In this document: positions 37,050-47,550 of the stretch, in pieces
How positions within the stretch are numbered: the stretch's first letter is position 1
Layout of the letters: each line of letters starts with the position of its first letter
Source of the DNA: Antitrichia curtipendula
Taxonomy: Eukaryota; Streptophyta; Bryopsida; Hypnales; Leucodontaceae
Length of the DNA: 64,000 nt
Direction of reading: 5' to 3'
Assembly (NCBI GenBank): GCA_951230915.1
Contig: OX579635.1
Coordinates: forward strand, 25,110,001 to 25,174,000
Translations under genes and position numbers: made by a program
The notes under the pieces: model-generated
Told to the model about the DNA's origin: nothing
What the model saw: the letters and a program-made list of their open reading frames with translations, nothing else
The model's database searches: none

Positions 37050-37799
37050 GCCCTTGGGAGGTAGAGGACCAATGGGACCAAAGGGCAACCAAGAATAGAT
37101 GGAGCTCAAACCTCCAAGTGAATGGAGGGGTAAAGAAGGCTTCCGGCACCCAAACTATTACACAAGTGAAGAAAATATATTCTCAAAAGCGTCCCCTATT
37201 TGTATACATGTAACATTACAATTCAAAATCTTGGAAGAATGTAGATAGGATAATGGAAAATTGGCCCTTTCATTGCCCCTTTTTCACCTTTTGAAGAAAA
37301 CATAGGAACTTTTTATTTATCATGATGGAACAAGTTTGGAAAAATAAGGGTACAAATTTGATTCCACATAGAAAATATCAAATGTGGAGTATAGAACTTC
37401 ATAGTGTGAAAGTCAAAGTTCCAACTCTAAATCTCAATTTGCCTCTTGCATAATATTTTAAAGCAATTTAGTGCTTAGAAAATGGGTCAAAAAGTCAAAA
37501 TCTTGTTTTCGTAATATTTTCAATATCTAATCAGCTTACAATAGATTTGGACAAAATTTTAGCCAATGAAGGTGGTTCACATGGTGTTTTTCTCTTAATT
37601 TTATAATCAAAACAATAGTTGGGACTTGGAAGCCGAGTTGAGTCTCCACTTTTGTTAGATCCAATTCAGCCTTCAAGTTCCACCTTTTTAGTGTCATAAC
37701 TCTCCAAAAGTGTTGTTGTATAGGTGTTTTGGAATGATGTGGAATTTTGGACGTAGTGTGATACGTCCCTAAGCCTCATGGATTTAGATGTTCCATTCC
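37050..37799. other. AT-rich intergenic DNA, nothing recognised
   Basis: No coding, RNA or repeat feature could be supported. Confidence 0.4.
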
Positions 37800-37995
37800 A
37801 TCCATGATGCCTCCGCTAGGAAGAACACCCTATAAAGAATTAACATGTTCTTTCCCCGTATGACAATGAGGTCATTTGCTCCTACCATAGTTGTATAGAC
37901 TATGGTAGTAAGCACCCCATCAATGCCTAGGTTCGAACTCATGATCACGTAATTGGTGTACCAAGGTCAAAGCTATTAAACCAAGACTACAAGTA
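37800..37995 (-). repeat. Possible tRNA-derived SINE fragment
   Basis: On the minus strand, GAGTTCGAACCTAGG resembles a Pol III B box, and TTGGTTTAATAGC about 40 bases upstream is a weak A box. It cannot fold into a proper tRNA. A 9 bp stem CTACCATAG/CTATGGTAG lies downstream. Confidence 0.3.
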
Positions 37996-38925
37996 CCTCA
38001 CAATCCATCACAAGTCCTAAAAAAATACATTGAAAATTTATCCCAAAGGGTTGTGTTTTATTTTTAGGGATTAAAGGTTTAGTTCAATCTTTGAGTATAA
38101 TAATATAATTGAATCTTTATGATAGACAAGACTACCAAAATGTGAATATTTATTAAAAATGCAATTCACAACAATCATTTAGTGATGATTTTCAAACAAA
38201 AGTTTTATATTTTGAGTCATACACCATATTATTGTACAAGAGGGTCTATTATTTCAAAAAATAATAGTTTCCAATAATCCAAAATTCAAAGTATTAAACA
38301 AAAAAAATTTAGAATAAAATGTGGATTGACTATAGATGGTTTATTGCATATTAATTTTTCTTTAAATTTGAATATAAAATTCAAACTATAGTAATTATTC
38401 AAAAAAAATTATATTATGTATTTATGGAAGTCATATATTCAAGAATATTTTTTGAACTAGAAAATTTAGTTTGAAATGGATGATGCTTGCATTTCAAATT
38501 ATAGAATGTTTACAATATGATTTTTGAAAATCTATTCTATAGAAATGGTAAAAAATTAATTCAGACTTTCAAAGAATTAAATGGAAGAAGATATACATTG
38601 TGAAAGGACGATGTCACAATGTGGTCCATGAAAGGATGAGAATGACCCATATTAGGTTCTTTGGACTACCAATAGAACATTGTTGACATTGTTGACAGTC
38701 CACAAATATATTTGAATATCTTATCCAAAATTTAAGTTGTTCACCGGCATAGATTTTGGGTACAACTTGTAAAAATTGTAGAGGTTAATTTTCAAATTTT
38801 GGAAAGATATTTTCAACTTTGAACTTGAACTTTGGGGTTGTTTTGAGTTGAACAAGGCAAAGGCACTCCTAAATGTAGTGACCCTACTCACATCAATACC
38901 TTAAATGAAGTTGTTTGTTTGTTAA

Positions 38926-39020
38926 GTGAGATCTTTGGAACCATGTGTCCTCTGGTCATGTTCTTGTTACCGTCAGAAAGCTCTATGCAAGGAGGGGTGC
39001 ACATGCCTTGATTTGTGGTG
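38926..39020 (+). repeat. 95 bp dispersed repeat, copy 2
   Basis: It shares GTGTCC, GTTCTTG, GAAAGCTCT, AAGGAGGGGTGCAC and CTTGATTT blocks with 867-961 and 46771-46865 (both reverse). Confidence 0.5.
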
Positions 39021-39199
39021 TTTGGTGCTATGGTGTGAAAAGGTAATTGAATTTTATAGTTTTTATTATTATGAATTAAAAATTTACTTTTACTTTTATT
39101 TTGGTTGCGGCAACAACACATGGCACACTATAAAAAGTGAAAGCATGACCCAACTCAGCAAAGACAATTTGGACTCGACTTGAAAACATGAATCAAAGT

Positions 39200-40700
39200 T
39201 CGTTTCCAAGTCTACCGTACGTGAAGGTCTGATTTGGCAGCTGAGTGCCGAAATTGAATTTCCACTTCAGATTCTCAAGGGATCCACGTCACCTCAGACC
39301 ATTCACAAGATGGCATGTGGCACTTTTTTTTCCACAAAAATGACTTAATTTCTGCCGAATCTGATCTTCGCGTATCCAGCACGAGAACCACTCACTCATC
39401 AGTTCCCAGTGACTATCTTCGGCTTCTACCTCAGGTCAATGCGGAATTTCCTTGTGAGAACCCGGGCCTTCGAAACATCTCCGCGGAAACCGGCACTACA
39501 AGACACGCTGTACTACACTGCGTACTACCCCAACGCCCAAGCCAGACAGAATATGAAAGGCACAGACGCACAGTACAAAGCGGCGGAGTTGGTAAGCTTA
39601 ACTTATGGAGTGCGGGTGAAGTGTACGTACCGTACTCTGATCTCCACTCGGACATGAATCAATAAGGTAGTCCACCACGAAATCTAGCTAGATTTGGAAC
39701 TTGAACCGAAACATTTTCCAGTAAAAATAATATTCATTAATTAGTAATTCTAGCTTTCCAACAAAACCTGCTGGACCTGGCGGATCCAACTAATTAACCA
39801 GCTCATCGATCGACTGCACGGGATTGGTTTTGTGAATTGGGTCTGACGACTCTCCGTTTCACTCATGGGGCAATTCAACAAGGGATGGAATTTCAGTCTG
39901 AACGCACTCAGTCTGGATCCGTCGACAGCAGGATGATCGAATCATTCGAGGAAGCTTAATATTTAGCTTGTGCATTGCTGATGGAAGAAGTGGCGGGAGG
40001 GTGCAGGAGGGTGGACAGTGCGTGCTCGGGGCACGCGTGGGACTGGGACTGGGAAGGAGAATTTCACGCAGATCGAGCTAGCACCGCCACCTGCCGTGCC
40101 TCAAAAGGGCACATCACGGGAAAGAAATCACTGGTTAATTTAGGGAGGGTGACTAAGTTAGATCCCCAGTTTCCCCACTCTGGAACGGTGGCCGGACTTG
40201 GCATGCATTCCTTGGAAAAAGGGCGAGATTCCCTGGGATTCACGCAAAAGCGAAGTCCGTCACGTACCCTTCAATGTACGTTCAACGCCCCACTGGAATG
40301 CTGCCGCATTCGTGCCATCGATCTCCGAAGGAATCTTGACAACTGTATTACAAGATCACGAACAGGCAATAGTTCTACTCCTCTGCTTTAGTTTGTGGGC
40401 GCAATACAAAGAAGACCGGGCACGGGACGGTTGCGAAAAGCGGGGCACCATTTGGCGAGCCCGTCTTTGATGAGTGCGGGGTGGGGATACTGAGGCAGTA
40501 ACGGCAAGGAGAAGGTGACCCAATGCAACTTCTGTCAGGCTCATCACTTTCAAGGGCACGTTGGATTTTGGTTGTTGCAGGATAGTTTTTGTTGCTTTTA
40601 AAGGAGATCACCCATTTTCGACCAGCATCCCATCCTCGCAGTTTAGGCTGCTCCATTTCCGATCAGCTCTCAAGTACGTGACAGCTCACATCTAGCATGA
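39200..40700. other. GC-richer island with possible transcription unit
   Basis: Composition is gene-like between two AT-rich flanks. A CCACGTCACC string (ACGT core, G-box-like) lies at 39283. Frames at 39975-40391 (+) and 40375-40656 (-) overlap and encode nothing recognisable. It may be a small gene, a non-coding RNA or a decayed gene. Confidence 0.35.
39409..39591 (+). CDS. Possible exon of an unrecognised gene
   Basis: The ATG at 39409 opens a frame containing MRNFLVRTRAFETSPRKPAL and LYYTAYYPNAQARQNMKGTD. It reaches GCGGAGTTG followed immediately by GTAAGC, a near-consensus splice donor. If the donor is used, the exon encodes 61 residues ending KAAEL; without splicing the frame stops at 39657. 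No domain is recognised and no downstream partner exon could be identified. This is a tentative call based on codon-like composition and the donor. Confidence 0.25.
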
Positions 40701-41589
40701 CTAGCAAGAGCAATAGAAATGTCCGTGAGGTGTACATTGAAAGCCTACAATGATCACAACATGTACATTGAAAGCCACAATCATTACTTACATCGGTTTT
40801 GTAACCATCTTATGGTTGGAAATGGGTTTGTCTAAGTTATATATTGAGAATGGGACAAAGAGAATCCTCACGAAAAAAATCCATAGTAATTTTGTTTTTG
40901 AGATTGAAAGTCCAAAAAAATATAGAATCCTCTTCATGTGTATTTCTGTAGATGGGAAAAAATTTCCCCAACCTTCTCCATATTGTACATGGGCCAAATT
41001 GGTTAAGTGGTCAGAAATGGGGTGATCTCCTTTATATCTAGAGTGCGGCACAGTTGCGGTCATAAGGAATCTTAGCAATGACCAGTGACCACTAAACATG
41101 TAGCTCTTGTAGCCAATCATCTATCTTTGTTTTTGACACTAGCAACGTGAATAGTGTCTGTTGGTAGGGCAAAAGCTGCCCAAATGTGCACTTGCATTAG
41201 GAAGAAAATCCCGGCAAATAGCACTAGTAGGTTTGATCTCAAAAAGTAACTTTAATTTTTAATTCAGAAAATGATCCTTCAAAAATGACTTGAATTAAAA
41301 TGTAAAATGAAACTCTTCAAAAATAAATATGATTTGAAATTAATAATTTGAACTTGAAAGAAAAAATTATTGTGAAGATTGCAATATTCAACCCATAATT
41401 CATTTTAGAAGAAGTTTTCAATTTTTGGCTTCAAATTTTATTAAATTTTTTTGGTTTGTGTACTAGTTGACATAGATCATATTTTTCAACTATTGTTTGA
41501 GAATCATCATTAAATTATTATTCTAAATTGCATTTTATGATACATCTTTACAATTTTGGAAATTTGAACTATCTTGGTCCTTCCTAGGG
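40701..41589. other. AT-rich intergenic DNA, nothing recognised
   Basis: Opposite-strand open frames at 40750-41120 overlap and have no recognisable product. Confidence 0.4.
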
Positions 41590-41759
41590 TTAGAGAAATT
41601 TCTGAAATTTTTACCACATGTTCTTAAGTCAATATACTACAAGATCTGATGGTTACATGTGTCAAGAAAAGTTTTTTTCAAAAATTTGGTACTTGTACTA
41701 GAAATGGCAGTTTTGGAGCACTTTTGGTGAAAACATACTCAAAAAGCTTAAGGGATTAA
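41590..41759 (+). mobile_element. Family A TTAA-type element, right end only
   Basis: It matches the last 170 bases of family A (CTACAAGATC..ATGGTTACATGTGTC, GAAATGGCAGTTTTGGAGC, GGTGAAAACATACTC) and ends AAGGGATTAA. Confidence 0.6.
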
Positions 41760-43733
41760 AACAATTATGTACTTTGAGTCCTCTTGCTTAAAAATTCTCC
41801 ATTACAAAAACTTGAGGCTCCTTGGAAAAATGTTCAACCTAAACCACCACCAAGAGATGTCTTGTTCATTTTGTGGAAGGATTATTTCCTATAATCTCTT
41901 CTTGCCGTGTGAAATCCGCATAATTGGTGATTACAAAATTTTCATCCATTGTTAAAATATTTCATCCATTTCTAGACAAGTGTTTATGTTGGGCAATCTC
42001 TTTGTTGTTGAAAATTTTGAAAATAAACATACATTCTTTGTTGGACTCTGCCCTCCTCGTCAACATGTTTATTTTTAAAACTCCCTCCACTTAAGTGATT
42101 GCCCTATACAGAAAGTTAGGATAGTTCTCCAAAATACATGTTTTGCATCAAATGAAATAATGACATATGTTTTTTTAAAGCCATTATGGCTTTCTTGAGT
42201 TTTGACAAACACTTTACCCTCAGAAGGGACTTCCTTCTCCTGCAAAATAATTATACCTCCTAGACGTCTTCTTCTACTTGATAGCCTAAAGTAAACTTGC
42301 AATCACCTCACAAGCAAAATTCAAATACTTCTCCACAACAAAATAGAGACTTAAAAGCTCTAAACTTAGGCGTAATTCTTGATTGTCATATTAAGATTCA
42401 CCTCCAAATAGCAAATTGTGAAAAGATTTCTTCCAAAAAAATATATTGCAATATAATGGCAATGAGGCTAAAATTTAATCAAAATTTACTAATAGCTCTT
42501 TACCGCATACTATGTGGTCACTAGCTAAATTTTGAACCCAAGCATGTCCTAGCGTGTTCCTAAAGTTCTCATCTTATTCGGTGACTGTGCGATATTTAGC
42601 ATGTGCGTTGTCTAGGCATTAGAATTGTTCGTTAAATGGCAAGATTACTTTACTTCTCACAAATGTTTGATGCGTAGTCCAAATATAGCATTAAATTAAA
42701 AACTTAACTTTTGAAATAAGAATTTTTCATTGTTGAGTTGCAACTTAATTTAAGATCAACAACTCTAGTCTAGTAGAGCACGATATTTTGTTTGGAGGAA
42801 GAATATAGTTACAAATTGAATTTTAAAATGATTTAAGGTAGTTTGCTCTATAAGTGATCTTGCTCTAAAAGCGATCTCTAATGCACAGTTACATTTTTCT
42901 TTTGTCAATGTAGCAATAGTATACATTTCAAAAGCGGGGGGGGGCTTTTAGTGACTATTGCATTTCAACTTAAAAAAATTGTAACTAATTCCACAAAGGT
43001 CCAAAAAATATGAAACAACTTAGACTAGATGCCAAATCCATTTTTCTTCCTATGAAAATTTACTGAAAATTATTTCAAGGAATTCATATTCTTCCAAATG
43101 CAATCAGCTCTTAAAAGGTTGCTTTGGGAGCAGACTACCTTAGTCAAAGTTTGAAATCAAATTTTTAGATCTTGTACAGAGGAAAGGTGAACCAAGACTA
43201 AAGCAACATTTCTATTTAGAGAAAATTAAGGTGCATAAAGAAAATGATCTTATTAAAAAGGTTTTCTAAATGTCTTCCCCAATTTTCAATTAACTTGATT
43301 GTGTGCTAGTCAAAACTAGTTGGCTAGACTGTAGAATTGCCGACCTCAGCAATGGTGTTGAAAGAATGGCTGGGGGACCTATTGAGGATACAATGCAAGG
43401 CAACAAACAAAACAATGGAGCACCTAAATCTTATGTAGCGGAGCGACGTTAGGCACATAGCTATAATAACTAGGTGTGTAGTGCCATGCAAGGTAAATAT
43501 AAAAAGGATAACCTCTATTATTAGTTAGGTTCTTTTGGTTATATGAAAATAAATAAATGTTTAACATTGGGTAGGCAAGATGGATGTCCTTTGCTTATCG
43601 GACAAAGAGGTGGGGCAGTAGACATTCACCCAACCATTTTTCTGGCAGTGGCGATTGAGGGCTTCTACAAGTGTTCCAAACTATTTTGTTTAGTCTTATG
43701 ATAAGGAAGCTCTCTTGTGCCTTTAGAGATTGT
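41760..43733. other. AT-rich intergenic DNA, nothing recognised
   Basis: A G9 run is present near 42938. No gene or clear element boundary was found. Confidence 0.4.
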
Positions 43734-44655
43734 TTAACCCCTAAAGGCCCGTTTGTCCCATCGGAGGACAATTTGGGTCCGGGTAGGTTCTTGTGACCTC
43801 AATTTGTAGAGAATTTTTTTGGGATTTTTTGAGGTTGTGCGGTTCTGCAAGAGTTTTGTGGATATATAATTTTTATTTCAATTGGTGCCCGAGAGAAAAA
43901 GTTATGCCAAAAATAGAGTTTGGCGGGCAGCACAAAAAAATCACAGAAAGTCAATATAAATTTCTTAAATATTTTTTTCAAAATCTATGTCTTTTTGTCT
44001 ACATTTGAAGCTTTGATTCATTCTATTTGGACTAATAATGAAAAAGTTATGGACAGTCTTAGTTTTCGGGCAATCTAAGCATCTTCTTGAAAAAATAACT
44101 TTTAGGATTCATTTTTGAATGCAATTTTTACAATTTTCAGAAAAAAATTGTTAGACAAGGTTGAATTTGCTTGCTAGAGCAATCTCACCGTTGGGATTAT
44201 GGTATTTCAATTTTGTCTTAGAGCTATTAACGATTTAGTTATTCAATCAATCTTGAACCTATTTCTATTTAACAATTTTTTAATGAGTAAAAATTTAGTG
44301 TTTTTTTCTTGAATTTTTTTTCCTAGATTCTCAACTGACGTATTCAACATATAAACATAGAAAATCAAAATCAACAATACAAAAAATTTAAGTTAAATAG
44401 GTTCAAAGCCCAAAAATCTAGTCAAGCAAGGTGCAAAAAAACTTGTTTTCTTCACTTTGAATGTAAATATCTTGCAATATGTTTGGTCAAAGTTTCTGAA
44501 ATTTCTTGCACACATTCTCATACTAGTCTAGTATAAGATCCTACAGTTAGATATGCAAAAAACCCCAATTTTTATAGTTTTTTGCTCTTTGCAATAGAAG
44601 TGGCAGTTTTGAGTGTGTTTTGATGGAGAAAAGGCCTCGGGGCTTTAGGAGTTAA
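43734..44655 (+). mobile_element. Family B TTAA-type element, full-length copy
   Basis: It starts TTAACCCCTAAAGGCCCG and ends GGGCTTTAGGAGTTAA, 922 bp. The interior has GGCGGGCAGCAC, a short central block (CTTGCTAGAGCAATCTCACC) and the right-end block TTGCTCTTTGCAATAGAA. It serves as the reference for the partial copies at 1, 118, 6829, 36270 and 58715. No coding sequence. Confidence 0.72.
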
Positions 44656-45416
44656 GTTATACAACCATCATAAAACTATTTGGAATTAGAAGCTTCTTGT
44701 AATGTCCATCCTGTGTTTGGAAAAAATCAACGACTAGTTCAAAGTTAGCTAATGGAATTGGGAAAAAAAATGGTTGCAATTTTTAAACATTGACAAAAAA
44801 TTGGTGAAAAAATCTATAAAATTTCTATTTTGAGTAAAAAATAAAGAAAATAACTGGACTTTATACTTTAAAAAAGTAAAATTTGGAAATTCCAAAAAAA
44901 AGCCGATAAAACTAATAAAACTTCACAAAACATTGGCCTACCTTAAGAGACGACGTTATCAAGTTGACCAGAGGATATTACATGTATACAACATGAGATA
45001 CTAAATTTTGATCATATTTGTATAAGGTAAAACAATCCATTGTGGTCAAATGACCTATAGTAGACACCTAAGGAATAACCCCATTATGGATTTTTTCAAT
45101 ATGTAAGATTTTGGCCACAATTCATCATAAATTCAAATTTTTTAGCAATAGCATGAGATTAAATTCGTAATTATAACCATAATAGGTTGTTTTACCTTAG
45201 AAGTATGCTTCTAAACTCAAATACAGTTGGTTTCTCTGGTAGCCATGATGTTAACCAATAAATCCTATCTAAGTTGTTCCTTGATTTTTGTTGGAGTAAC
45301 TATGTTACAAGGATCAATAGGTGTTGGAGCTCATTTATGATTTAGCATACTCTCTGCAAGCAAATTCAAGTGTTTGCAATTTTGTTGAAAACTTTTTATA
45401 CCAATTTCATTGATCA

Positions 45417-45596
45417 TATTGTGAAAAATATAATTCAAAAAGATTTCAAATTTTGCATCACCAAAATCAATGAAAGACATTGCATAAATTTAAAGCAACT
45501 TAAATAAAATTCACAAAAATGAAAGTCTCCGTATGACCTACTCAACACAACCTTAAAAAAAGATGAGGTCCAAACTTATTTTGGGATGGAAGGAGT
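45417..45596 (+). mobile_element. Right part of a Stowaway-like element
   Basis: It ends TTATTTTGGGATGGAAGGAGTA, the reverse complement of a CTCCTTCCATCCCAAAATA terminus next to TA. The preceding 140 bases (TATTGTGAAAA, GACATTGCAT, GAAAGTCTCCGTATGACCTACTCAA) recur in ZIP B intron 1 (48905-49050) and in DnaJ intron 4 (52367-52505). The left end was not found. Confidence 0.55.
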
Positions 45597-46200
45597 ACAA
45601 ACCCTCTTTATAGTAATTGATAGTTTTTTACTTATCTCAAAAATCCTTGACCTCAATCAAATAGTAATTGGTAATTATAGTTTCTAGCTACTTGATTGTT
45701 TGTGTTGAATTATAATAGATTGACTACGGATATAATCTTGTAGCTACTAATCCAAATTCTATGAAACTTGGCTTGCATTCATCAATATCTCACTATATAG
45801 GGAAAAATGTTGATACTTGAATCTATAAAAGGTATATTCCAATGATATAGCTACTATAATATTCATTGGAGTTTCTTGACTTTGCAAACATAGCATACAT
45901 AACAACATTTTTTCAAAACAATTCTCACTACCAAAATAATAATAAAAACATAAGAATCCACTGGTTCATTCTCAAAAGTTCAAACAACAATAATTGAGGT
46001 CATGTATTCTTGAAAAATACAAATACTTTTTGTACATAACATCACCAAGGTCCTAGTTACTTAATAAGTTAACATATTAAAAAGATGCAAAAATTCCTTT
46101 TAAAAAATTGTACTAATTCCTAAGATCTCTGTCCATACTATGAGAATTCCATACTTGATTAAGGGATTCTCCCTAATTCTCACAAGATCAAAACAAACTA

Positions 46201-46650
46201 CACTAAAGATGATATTTAGTGTTGAGTGACATTTAGTGTTTTTACCCCCCTACTAGCTACAACACTAAATCTGAACTTGTCCACAATTAGTGTTAGACTT
46301 GAATGTGCCGGCTGCAAACTTCAGAGCCTTGTAACTTTTGCAAAAATTCTTCAAATAAGGAAAATGAGATGTTTTTCGGCATCTACAAAAACTGTAGATG
46401 CCGAAAAACATCTCATTTTCCTTATTTGAAGAATTTTTGCAAAAGTTACAAGGCTCTGAAGTTTGCAGCCGCCTAGCCCTAATCGGTCCGATTCTGTCCG
46501 TGAACAATGATATTCCATCTGATATGACAACTCTGGTTCACATTTAGTGTTTGAATTGACATTTAATGTTACTTACTTTCATAGGGTAATTGGCTTTTTA
46601 GTGTATGCCTTCGTATTTAGTGTACAAGACACTAAATATCATCTTTAGTG
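46201..46650. mobile_element. CACTA-like non-autonomous element
   Basis: It begins CACTAAAGATGATATTTAGTG and ends, as reverse complement, with nearly the same sequence. CACTA...TAGTG ends are the hallmark of the CACTA (En/Spm) superfamily. Subterminal copies of TTTAGTGT or ACACTAAA recur in both orientations on each side, as expected of CACTA transposase-binding repeats. The symmetry extends four bases outside (ACTA/TAGT), so a 3 bp target duplication is not evident. It carries no transposase. The centre holds a 79 bp perfect palindrome. Confidence 0.65.
46309..46471. repeat. Perfect 79 bp inverted repeat with 5-base loop
   Basis: Arms 46309-46387 and 46393-46471 are exact reverse complements (79 of 79 by eye), with loop AAAAC. 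The arm starts CGGCTGCAAACTTCAGAGCC and ends CGGCATCTACA. A transcript would form a fully paired hairpin. Lack of any mismatch implies very recent origin, gene conversion or selection. Confidence 0.92.
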
Positions 46651-46770
46651 TAGTGTGCCATGTGCCCTTGCCACAGTATAATAAAATAAAAATAAAAACA
46701 AAATACTTTTCTAATTTTTAAATTCATAAAAACTTCAAAATTCAATATCTATTCTTCCATGAATAGAAAT

Positions 46771-46865
46771 GCCACGAAACAAAGCTTGTGCACCCCTCCT
46801 AGTTGAGGGCTTTCCGATGATACCAAGAATGCAACCGAGGGACACACAGTTCCGGAGATTTCACC
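46771..46865 (-). repeat. 95 bp dispersed repeat, copy 3
   Basis: It shares GGGACACACAGTTC, TACCAAGAA and CACCCCTCCTAG blocks, as the reverse complement of 38926-39020. The following AACAAACAAAAC run also resembles the flank of copy 1. Confidence 0.5.
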
Positions 46866-47390
46866 TTAACAAACAAAACTAAACAAACAAAATTCAACTT
46901 AAGGCTATCATTGCGTCAAAATCCGCACACCGCAAAGGCCAACGTGAAGTCAAAGCTAGCAAGCAAACTGGAGACGATTTTCATTTCAAAAGCCAAAGGG
47001 GGTTGATCCATTTGGGAAGAAAGAATCAGCTTGTGCCCAATTTGGTAGCAAAACTTTCAAATCGCAGAGCAAGAATCACAAGGTCTAATATCCCTATTGC
47101 AAGTTTCTAGTAAGGAAATACACACACGGAAACACCAAAACTGTTCCATTCAAGTGTGGAGCAATTCCTTACAGATAAAACATCTCATTTATGTACAGTA
47201 CAAGCTGGACTTCCAACACAGAAACACGTACCTTACCGAGAATACTCGCCTGTGAGTGAAACCAAATTTTCCTTCTCACTTCAGAGCTCTACCGTTGGCC
47301 TATTATTCCAAAGAAACGATGAAGGCTAGGCTACTCTAATGTACTACCCCCATGTGCACATATTTTCACTTGTATGCTGTACAATGACTG

Positions 47391-47550
47391 ATGGCACCAT
47401 TTTCTATCTCAAACAAGCTAAAGCAAAAAAAAGATCACTTAACTTTAGTCCCAGATCAAGACAATTCCGACAAGAATGGCACCATTTTCTATCTCAAACA
47501 GAAAGATCACTTAACTTTAGTCCCAGATCAAGACAATTCCAACGAGAATG
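47391..47550. repeat. Tandem duplication across the ZIP B stop codon
   Basis: Unit 1 (47391-47475) and unit 2 (47476-47550) share ATGGCACCATTTTCTATCTC and GATCACTTAACTTTAGTCCC, with a 13-base deletion in unit 2. Unit 2 contains the end of the ZIP B coding sequence (ILVGIVLIWD and stop). Unit 1, downstream in the 3' UTR, still encodes the same ten residues and stop, differing at few bases. Confidence 0.9.

Noticed and set aside
37925..37950. tRNA gene from the GGTTCGAACTC box
   Set aside because: No acceptor stem or anticodon arm can be formed around it; at most a tRNA-derived SINE remnant.
46226..46507. Overlapping frames on both strands at the perfect palindrome
   Set aside because: Their peptides are mirror products of the inverted repeat, not independent coding evidence.
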